From Streptomyces parvulus (lineage in GTDB: Bacteria > Actinomycetota > Actinomycetes > Streptomycetales > Streptomycetaceae): 64,000 nt of DNA. The position numbers and the translations under genes are program-made. The DNA is taken from assembly GCF_014648855.1 (NCBI RefSeq), contig NZ_BMRX01000021.1, forward strand, positions 52,855 to 116,854, in the 5' to 3' direction. Positions 58,364 to 64,000 of this stretch are shown piece by piece. Every line of letters begins with the position of its first letter. Positions within the stretch are counted from its first letter, which is position 1. Below the pieces are notes generated by a model. The model searched no databases. It saw only the letters and a list, made by a program, of their open reading frames with translations, and was not told the DNA's origin.

Positions 58364-59968
58364 CTACTCCTCCAGCTCCCCGCTGCCGCTGGAGAACTGG
58401 GCCAGCCGGAAGATCACGAACTCGGCGGGCTTGACCGGCGCGATGCCGATCTCGCACACGACCCGGCCGAGGTCGACCGACTCCGGCGGGTTGGTCTCCT
58501 CGTCGCACTTGACGTAGTACGCCTCGGTCGGGCTCTGGCCGAACAGGGCGCCGCTGCGCCACTCGTTGACCAGGAACGCGGAGACGTTGCGGCGGATGCG
58601 GGCCCAGAGGTTGTGGTCGTTCGGTTCGAACACCACCCACTGGGTGCCGATCAGGATCGACTCCTCCAGGTAGTTGAAGTACCGGCGGATGTTCAGGTAG
58701 CGCCACGCCGGGTCGGAGGAGAGGGTGCGCGCGCCCCAGACGCGGATGCCGCGGCCCGGGAACGAGCGGATGCAGTTGACGCCGATCGGGTTGAGCAGGT
58801 CCTGCTCGCCGCGGGTGATCTGCAGCTCCAGGTCGACGGCGCCGCGCACGACCTCGTTGGCGGGGGCCTTGTGCACGCCGCGCTCGGAGTCGTTGCGGGC
58901 CCAGATGCCGGCGACGTGGCCGCTCGGCGGGACCAGGCGGGACTGGCCGGTCGCCGGGTCGAAGGACTTGATCCACGGGTAGTACAGGGCCGCGTACTTG
59001 GAGTCGTAGCCGGCCGTCTCCTGGCGCCAGACGCGTATCTGGCGGGCGTTCTGGGAGGGCGGCGGGTCGATGATGGCGACGCGGTCGCCCATCAGCTCGC
59101 AGTGCGCGATGAGACCGAGCTGGACGGCCTTGACGGCCTCCAGGTCGATGGCGCCGCGCTGGTAGGCGGCCATCAGGTCGGGCACCGCGACCATGGAGAT
59201 CTCGTCGATGGCCTCCAGGCCGCCGAAACCGGTGCGGTCCGAGGAGTCGCCGAGGTACTGCGCGGGGCCGGGGTGCGCGGTCTCGTCCCGGCCGGCCGGG
59301 ACGGCGGGCGCGGCGGACGGCGGCGCGGGCAGCGTCAGGGTCTGGTTCTCCGGCCGGACCAGCTGCGCGGACGGCGCGGCCTCGGTCACGGTGATGAGCT
59401 TGGAGCGCTCCTTGACCTGCGTGACGACGTAGGAGCGGTTGCCCTTCTTGGCGCTCACGTCGAAGGTCTCGACCGGCTTGTCGCCGTCCTTGACGATCAG
59501 CTTGAAGCGCTCGGCGGGGCCCTCGCCCTCGGGGTCGGCGACCTCGACGGTCAGCGGACCGTTCTGCCCCTCGCCGGTGGCGGTCACGGCGAAGGTGCCC
59601 AGCTGCTTCGGCTCGGCGGCGGGCAGCGCGGGCTTGGCGGCGCCGCCGGTGACGGCGGCGGGGGCGGCGGAACCGTCCGTGGCGTCGCCGGCCGCGTCCT
59701 CGGGCGAGCCGCCGACGCGGACGACGTAGGCCGCGGAACCGCCGTTGTTGAAGAACCCGTAGACGGAGTGCGCGAGGTAGTACCCGCCGGTGAAGTCACC
59801 GAAGGCCGCGACGTACTGCGTCCAGTTGGTCACCAGCGTGGGCTCGTTCAGCGGGCCGGTCGGAGCGAGTCCGACGAAGGCCGCCACCGAGGTGCCCACC
59901 CCCTCGATCGGGCGCGAGCCGCTGGCCACCTCCTCGACGTAGACGCCGGGCGACAGGTAGGACGGCAT
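58364..59968 (-). CDS. cis2: eCIS contractile sheath protein (Cis2)
   Basis: 534 residues; first gene of the leftward operon, ATG 59968 preceded by GGAGAG. The N-terminal sheath signature Tyr-Leu-Ser-Pro-Gly-Val-Tyr-Val-Glu-Glu, Val-Ala-Ala-Phe-Val-Gly and the C-terminal domain (Phe-Glu-Pro-Asn-Asp-His-Asn-Leu-Trp-Ala-Arg-Ile-Arg-Arg, Asp-Glu-Glu-Thr-Asn-Pro, Val-Ile-Phe-Arg-Leu-Ala) are those of contractile sheaths. A surface-exposed insertion (~75-230) is Ala/Gly-rich and variable. Only one sheath gene is present, unlike PVC with three. The S. coelicolor counterpart is SCO4253 by gene order. Confidence 0.93.
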   Translation of the reverse strand: MPSYLSPGVYVEEVASGSRPIEGVGTSVAAFVGLAPTGPLNEPTLVTNWTQYVAAFGDFTGGYYLAHSVYGFFNNGGSAAYVVRVGGSPEDAAGDATDGSAAPAAVTGGAAKPALPAAEPKQLGTFAVTATGEGQNGPLTVEVADPEGEGPAERFKLIVKDGDKPVETFDVSAKKGNRSYVVTQVKERSKLITVTEAAPSAQLVRPENQTLTLPAPPSAAPAVPAGRDETAHPGPAQYLGDSSDRTGFGGLEAIDEISMVAVPDLMAAYQRGAIDLEAVKAVQLGLIAHCELMGDRVAIIDPPPSQNARQIRVWRQETAGYDSKYAALYYPWIKSFDPATGQSRLVPPSGHVAGIWARNDSERGVHKAPANEVVRGAVDLELQITRGEQDLLNPIGVNCIRSFPGRGIRVWGARTLSSDPAWRYLNIRRYFNYLEESILIGTQWVVFEPNDHNLWARIRRNVSAFLVNEWRSGALFGQSPTEAYYVKCDEETNPPESVDLGRVVCEIGIAPVKPAEFVIFRLAQFSSGSGELEE

Positions 59969-60069
59969 GCTCTGCTCTCCTCGGGGTACGAGACAGGACG
60001 CCCCCCAGCTTCAGGCGCGCGCCGCCGCCGTCGAAACGTCCCCGGGGGCCGGAGCGGGGGCAGGTTCAT

Positions 60070-60095
60070 TGCCCCAGGTCGTGCCCGTTGGGGCA
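60070..60095. promoter_or_regulatory. Inverted repeat in the divergent eCIS promoter region
   Basis: TGCCCCA (60070-60076) and TGGGGCA (60089-60095), 12 nt apart, in the 258-nt region between the sheath gene and the rightward coiled-coil gene. It could be an operator; no clear promoter hexamers were found on either strand. Confidence 0.35.
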
Positions 60096-60226
60096 GACTC
60101 CTCCGCACTGCCCGGTCTTTCCCCCTGGGCCCCCTGGCGTACGCCCGGTGTTTCTGGTTCAACATCTTGTGTCGACTGTCAGTTCGCCAGGATGTCATCT
60201 TGCGATCGAGCCAGGAGGGGACGTCC

Positions 60227-63073
60227 GTGCCGGACCGCTTGAACGAGACGCAGGGGCGACGCCCGGCTGCCTCGGCCCCTCCGACGCGGCCCCGCCCGCA
60301 CGGAGGGCGGCCGCCCCTCGCCGCCCTCCAGGCCAAGGCCGGCAACCGGGCCGTCGCCTCGGTCATCCAGCGCGCGACCGGTACCGAGCAGCTCACCAGC
60401 GCCGCGGGACAGGAGCGGGCGGGCACCTCGGCGGCGGACGACCTGGTGATCTCGGCGGTGACGGCCCCCGAACGGCAGGCGCCGGAGCGGACGCCGAAGT
60501 CGAAGGCGGACGACCCGAAGGCGAAGCAGAAGGCCGCCGAGGACGCGGCCGAGGAGCACAAGCAGGAGGCCGCGACGGCCGCTCTGGACCGGGCCGGCGC
60601 CGCGGACGAGGTGTGGAAGGCGTCCGGGGAGGCGAGGGACGCGCGCAAGCACGCGGATGCCGCCCGGGCGGACGGGGACCGCCTGACGCGCGACGCCGAG
60701 GCCGCGGAGCGGGACCAGCGGGCGTCGCGGGCCGACGAGCAGCGGCACGCCGGGGACGCCCGGGAGGCTGACCGGCGCCGGGCCGGGGCCGAGGGCAGGG
60801 CGGGGACGCACCGCAAGACCGAGCAGCAGGCGCGCCAGAAGGCGGAGGCCGCTCGCACCGAACAGGAGAAGTGCGAGAAGCAGGCCGAGCAGGCGGAGCA
60901 GCGGCAGAAGGCCGCCGAGGCCGACGTGGCGAGGTTCCAGAAGCAGGGCGAAGAGGCGGAGCGCAAGCAGAAGGCCGCCGAGGCCGACGCCGCCAGGTTC
61001 CGGAAGGAGGCCGAGGAGGCGGACAAGGCGCGGCAGGCCGCCGAGGCCGAGGCGCAGCGCAGGTCCGCGGCCGACGACCAGGCGCAGGAGCGGGCGGCGG
61101 AGGCGGAGGTCGAGGCGGAGACGCGGGCCGCCGCCGAGAAGGACGTCCAGAAGTGGGCGCAGGCCGCGAAGGACGCCGTGGAGCGCGCGGGCAAGGCCGA
61201 GGCCGAGGCCCTTGAGCGGGAGGGCGAGGCGGAGGCCGCCAAGGAGGCGCTGACCGAGGCCGGCACCGAGGGGGCGCGGTGGGCGACCGCCGGCGAGACG
61301 GCGCGGCGGGGGGCGAAGGAGGCGGCCGACGAGGCGCGGCGCCTGACGCAGGAGGCCGACGCCGCCGCCGAGGCGCACCGCGAGGCTCAGGCCGAGGTGA
61401 CGGAGCACGCGACGACCGCCGAACGGGCGCGGGCGGAGGCCGGCAAGGCGCGGGCCGCCGCCGAGACGTACGGGACGACCGCGGCCCAGGCCCGTGAGCA
61501 GGCGGCAGCCGCCGAGCGGACGGCGGGTGAGCAGGCGGCCGCCGCGGCGCAGGCGCAGGGCCGGGCGGCGGCCGCGGCCGAGCGGCACTCGGCGGCGGAC
61601 ACGACCGAGACCGGGGCGCGGACCGCCGAGACCGAGGCGCGCACCGCCCAGGCCGAGGCCAAGAAGGCCGAGGAGGCCGCGCAGGAGTCGCAGGCCTCCG
61701 CGTCCGATGCCAAGAAGCCGGGCAAATCGGCCGGACAACGGCTCAAGGAGACCTTCAGCCTCACCAAGGCCAAGCAGCGGATCGACCCCGCGGACACGGC
61801 GATCCTGCGCGGCAGCGCGCCGGTCGGAGGCCCCCTGCGGTCGGACGCCACCCAGGGTGCGAACCAGGGGCTGGTGCGCTCGACCGCCCAGCAGGGACAG
61901 GTCGAGACCGGCGTCAACGTCGTGAACTCCGCGCTGGGCATCATCAACGACGGGCGGGACGTGGCCGCCGGCTACAAGGGGCGCGACGGCAAGGGCCCCG
62001 AGTCCCATCAGGACCGGAAGAAGCTCAGGGGCAAGACCGCCGGCCTCGCGACCAACACCCTCATGGGCGTCAACGACGTCACGAAGATCACCGACAACGC
62101 GGTGCGGAACGCCGAGAACCTGGCGGGTGTCGCCCCCCTCGGCGCCACCGGAGGTGCCCTGACGATGGGGTTCTCCACGCTGATCGCCGCCCGCGACACC
62201 GTCGTCATCAAGGACACGTTCGACAAGCGGAAGAAGCTCAAGGAGCACTTCCAGGGCCGTGCGGCGGCCCGTACCCGCCGACTCCAGACCGTGCTGGACG
62301 AGTTGGGCACAGCGACCGGGAACCTGGCCCAGGAGTGCGCGAAGCTCTCCGGTGCGCAGGGCGATTCGGCCGAGAGCGTCCTGCAGGCCGTCGACAGGGA
62401 GCGGGGCGGCATCGACGGCCTCAGGGGCGAGCTGATGGAGCATCTGGCCGCCGCGCGGGACTACGCCGTCGACAAGCAGAACAGGAAGCTCCGCAAGCGC
62501 ACGGCCGACCTGACCGGCAACGTCGCGCGGACCGCCGCCGGCGCCGTCGCGGTCGCGGCCGTCGCGGGAGCGGTGAGCGGACCGATCGGACCCGCCGTCG
62601 CGGGTGGCACGGCGGCGATCGGCCTGGGCGGCCTCGCGGTGCACAAGGGCCGGAAGAAGGCCGTCAAGCGCTACAACTCGGTCCGGCATCCCGACCGGCA
62701 CGCCCGCCCCACGCACGCCCAGGAGGGAACCGAGGAGACCGAGGCCACCGAGCCCAGGATGTCCAAGGACGGCAAGGGCGGCCGCAAGCGCGACGCGTGG
62801 GCGGAGGCCTTCAAGGTGACGAAGGGCATCAAGCAGGGCAAGCGGCAGTTCAACGCCCAGGAGATCTACGCCCTGGCCGCCGGACCGGCCGTCCCCGTGG
62901 GCCGGAACGTGCCCGACGACATCCGCCGCGAGGCCCGCGACTTCCTCAAGGACCTCAAGTGCGATCCGGCCAGGCACAACCAGACGGAGGAGGAGTGGGA
63001 GGCGTCGCTGAACGACCCCGCGCAGCAGAAGGAGTGGGAGGGCGTGATCGCCAAGCAGCTCGCGTCCGCCTGA
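60227..63073 (+). CDS. 948-residue coiled-coil eCIS-associated protein, candidate cargo
   Basis: GTG 60227 with AGGAGGGG 6 nt upstream decides the start; the frame is open to 58613 but antisense to the sheath gene. Residues 31-49 carry the motif LAALQAKAGNRAVASVIQR, shared with the DUF4157 protein downstream. Residues ~85-510 are an almost uninterrupted Ala/Glu/Lys/Arg coiled coil; ~520-770 is a more globular part (Thr-Gly-Val-Asn-Val-Val-Asn-Ser-Ala-Leu-Gly-Ile) and ~775-830 a hydrophobic Ala/Gly/Val stretch that could insert in membrane. The last ~110 residues are polar. No toxin domain is recognised. Divergent from the eCIS operon; cargo or tape-measure roles are both possible. Confidence 0.8.
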   Translation: MPDRLNETQGRRPAASAPPTRPRPHGGRPPLAALQAKAGNRAVASVIQRATGTEQLTSAAGQERAGTSAADDLVISAVTAPERQAPERTPKSKADDPKAKQKAAEDAAEEHKQEAATAALDRAGAADEVWKASGEARDARKHADAARADGDRLTRDAEAAERDQRASRADEQRHAGDAREADRRRAGAEGRAGTHRKTEQQARQKAEAARTEQEKCEKQAEQAEQRQKAAEADVARFQKQGEEAERKQKAAEADAARFRKEAEEADKARQAAEAEAQRRSAADDQAQERAAEAEVEAETRAAAEKDVQKWAQAAKDAVERAGKAEAEALEREGEAEAAKEALTEAGTEGARWATAGETARRGAKEAADEARRLTQEADAAAEAHREAQAEVTEHATTAERARAEAGKARAAAETYGTTAAQAREQAAAAERTAGEQAAAAAQAQGRAAAAAERHSAADTTETGARTAETEARTAQAEAKKAEEAAQESQASASDAKKPGKSAGQRLKETFSLTKAKQRIDPADTAILRGSAPVGGPLRSDATQGANQGLVRSTAQQGQVETGVNVVNSALGIINDGRDVAAGYKGRDGKGPESHQDRKKLRGKTAGLATNTLMGVNDVTKITDNAVRNAENLAGVAPLGATGGALTMGFSTLIAARDTVVIKDTFDKRKKLKEHFQGRAAARTRRLQTVLDELGTATGNLAQECAKLSGAQGDSAESVLQAVDRERGGIDGLRGELMEHLAAARDYAVDKQNRKLRKRTADLTGNVARTAAGAVAVAAVAGAVSGPIGPAVAGGTAAIGLGGLAVHKGRKKAVKRYNSVRHPDRHARPTHAQEGTEETEATEPRMSKDGKGGRKRDAWAEAFKVTKGIKQGKRQFNAQEIYALAAGPAVPVGRNVPDDIRREARDFLKDLKCDPARHNQTEEEWEASLNDPAQQKEWEGVIAKQLASA

Positions 63074-63098
63074 GCGGACCGCCCGCCGTAGGGCTGCC

Positions 63099-63144
63099 CC
63101 CGGACCTGCCCTCGCGGCCGTTGCGCGGGGCGGGCCGGTCCGGG
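63099..63144 (+). terminator. Hairpin after the coiled-coil gene
   Basis: CCCGGACC (63099-63106) pairs with GGTCCGGG (63137-63144); the 30-nt loop contains further GC pairing. Confidence 0.5.
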
Positions 63145-63201
63145 TAGACCTGCGGGAGTCCCGCCGCCACGTGCCGAACCACCATCTGCCGAGGGAGCGT
63201 C

Positions 63202-63852
63202 GTGCGCGCACACGAGAACCAGGCTGACCTGCAGGCCGGCGAGAAGAACCCGGCCCGTCGCGCCACGCCGCTGGGCGCCACGGCCGACCGGATGCTGGCC
63301 CTCCAGCACCAGGCCGGGAACGCGGCGGTGAGCCAGGTCGTGCAGCGCCGCTTCGACCCGGAGCAGCACCAGCACGGCGCCGGCTGCGGGCACGGCGGCT
63401 ACGAGGACAGCAGCCCCGAGGGCCAGGTGGAGCTGCTGAACGCGGCCAAGTCCACCCCGGGCAGCCCGCTCTCCGGGTCCCTGCGCAACGAGGCCGAGTC
63501 GTTCTACCAGACCAAGTTCCCCACCGCCCGGATCCACGACAACCCGACGGTCCACCGCGCGACCGCGGCCATGGGCGCCGAGGCCATGACGATCGGCACG
63601 GACATCTTCCTCGGCGCGGGGGCGTCCGGCCGCAAGGACCTCATCGGCCACGAGCTGGACCACGTGAAGAACAACCAGGAGGGCAAGACCGAGACCGGCG
63701 TCGACAACGGCGCCGGACAGGCCGTGACCAATCCGAACCAGGACTCCGAGGTCACCGCCGGCATCAACGGGAACGCCTTCGGCGCGGGCGCGAAGGTGGC
63801 ACCGTCCATCGCCCAGCGCGCCGCCAAGGACCGGCCGGACGACGAGGCCTAG
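63202..63852 (+). CDS. DUF4157 eCIS-associated protein with HExxH motif
   Basis: 216 residues from GTG 63202 (GAGGGAG upstream). Residues 31-49 (MLALQHQAGNAAVSQVVQR) match the N-terminal motif of the 948-residue protein, 11 of 19 identical. The DUF4157 core (~85-160) includes Leu-Arg-Asn-Glu-Ala-Glu-Ser-Phe-Tyr, Arg-Ile-His-Asp and Ala-Met-Thr-Ile-Gly-Thr-Asp-Ile-Phe-Leu, and His150-Glu-Leu-Asp-His154, an HExxH zinc-protease-like motif. DUF4157 domains are a marker of eCIS loci, usually on toxins or cargo. A His/Gly/Cys-rich patch (~56-64) could bind metal. No extra toxin domain follows. Confidence 0.85.
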   Translation: MRAHENQADLQAGEKNPARRATPLGATADRMLALQHQAGNAAVSQVVQRRFDPEQHQHGAGCGHGGYEDSSPEGQVELLNAAKSTPGSPLSGSLRNEAESFYQTKFPTARIHDNPTVHRATAAMGAEAMTIGTDIFLGAGASGRKDLIGHELDHVKNNQEGKTETGVDNGAGQAVTNPNQDSEVTAGINGNAFGAGAKVAPSIAQRAAKDRPDDEA

Positions 63853-63880
63853 TCCCTCTCGCGGTGAACAGGGTGTCCGG

Positions 63881-63898
63881 GGGCAACGGGCGTTGCCC
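63881..63898 (+). terminator. Hairpin GGGCAACGGGCGTTGCCC
   Basis: 8-bp arms with a 2-nt loop, 28 nt after the DUF4157 stop. It fits a terminator before the next transcription unit. Confidence 0.65.
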
Positions 63899-63907
63899 TG
63901 AAGGACC

Positions 63908-63936
63908 CTGACAGTCTGTCGTCCATTTCGTATTTT
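63908..63936 (+). promoter_or_regulatory. Promoter of the gene at the right edge
   Basis: -35 CTGACA (63908-63913), 17-nt spacer, -10 TATTTT (63931-63936), 6 nt before GTG 63943. This is the best housekeeping-type promoter in the window. Confidence 0.7.
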
Positions 63937-63942
63937 TACGCC

Positions 63943-64000
63943 GTGAGCCTGTGGACTTCCCTGGAGCCCGCGTCCGCGACTGTGGACCCCGGCAGCAGTA
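63943..64000 (+). CDS. Start of a further eCIS-region gene (3' end outside the window)
   Basis: Nineteen codons from GTG 63943: Met-Ser-Leu-Trp-Thr-Ser-Leu-Glu-Pro-Ala-Ser-Ala-Thr-Val-Asp-Pro-Gly-Ser-Ser. This N-terminus resembles that of the large Streptomyces protein annotated as hydrolytic protein (SCO4257-like) that lies in the S. coelicolor eCIS cluster; the sequence then usually continues as an Ig-like beta domain. The assignment rests on recollection of a short stretch, so it is tentative. Leaderless start from the promoter above. Confidence 0.6.
   Translation, partial: MSLWTSLEPASATVDPGSS

Overview
The window is chromosomal DNA of a Streptomyces or very close relative. It is about 70-75% GC with strong G/C third-position bias. 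Gene content and order match a stretch of the Streptomyces coelicolor core chromosome as I recall it (roughly SCO4179-SCO4257). Anchor loci are nur, rsiG, devA-devB, mshA, gpmA, phoU / phoR-phoP, carD, ispD-ispF, cysS, rlmB, msiK and a type IId-like extracellular contractile injection system (eCIS). The strain itself cannot be named from this window.

Layout. 1-6400: a nitrobindin-like barrel protein (cut at the left edge), a small toxin/antitoxin-like pair, nickel regulator Nur, a YgfZ/GcvT-like protein, D-aminoacyl-tRNA deacylase, the c-di-GMP-dependent anti-sigma factor RsiG, a class 3 L-asparaginase and an Eis-like acetyltransferase. 6500-9800: two tandem copies of a module made of a ~60-residue membrane peptide divergent from a DevA-type GntR regulator; the second regulator is followed by devB. 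9800-11300: an accessory patch with a truncated HAD gene and an aminoglycoside-phosphotransferase-like kinase. 11300-16800: TetR regulator, HelD/HelR-type helicase, an imine-reductase-like dehydrogenase, and the XRE / HbhA-like / DUF2516 trio also found in mycobacteria. 16800-26900: a response-regulator/PP2C phosphatase, an NlpC/P60 endopeptidase, methyltransferase, TetR, mshA, YbjN protein, AraC, DUF2000, MFS and gpmA. 27000-31300: small unknown proteins, DUF1905, AraC-GyrI, a LanC-like protein, an SCO4225-type membrane protein and a 51-residue cysteine-rich peptide.

31500-34400 is the phosphate-sensing locus: phoU divergent from phoR-phoP, with PHO boxes between them. It is followed by carD, the isoprenoid genes ispD-ispF, cysS, rlmB, a DoxX-type membrane protein, a sugar-phosphate nucleotidyltransferase, the sugar-ABC ATPase msiK and a tRNA-Thr(TGT).

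45500-64000 holds the most notable system, the eCIS. A leftward, largely translationally coupled operon encodes, in transcription order: sheath, inner tube, an accessory tube-associated protein, a Cis6-like small protein, a 1310-residue Pro/Ala-rich protein, a second tube-like protein, a LysM hub protein, a VgrG-like spike, a gp25-like baseplate protein, a gpJ-like and a gpI-like baseplate protein, and last a bitopic membrane protein matching CisA, the factor linking cytoplasmic Streptomyces particles to the membrane. Facing away on the other strand are a 948-residue coiled-coil protein and a DUF4157 protein with an HExxH motif. These two share a 19-residue N-terminal motif ending in VQR/IQR, and the same tripeptide recurs about 18 times in the 1310-residue protein. 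A further gene starts at the right edge; the ATPase and cap genes expected for an eCIS are presumably beyond it.

Many genes here look leaderless: a TANNNT -10 element ends 6-7 nt before the start codon. Several start codons were chosen on that basis and differ from the longest possible reading frame.
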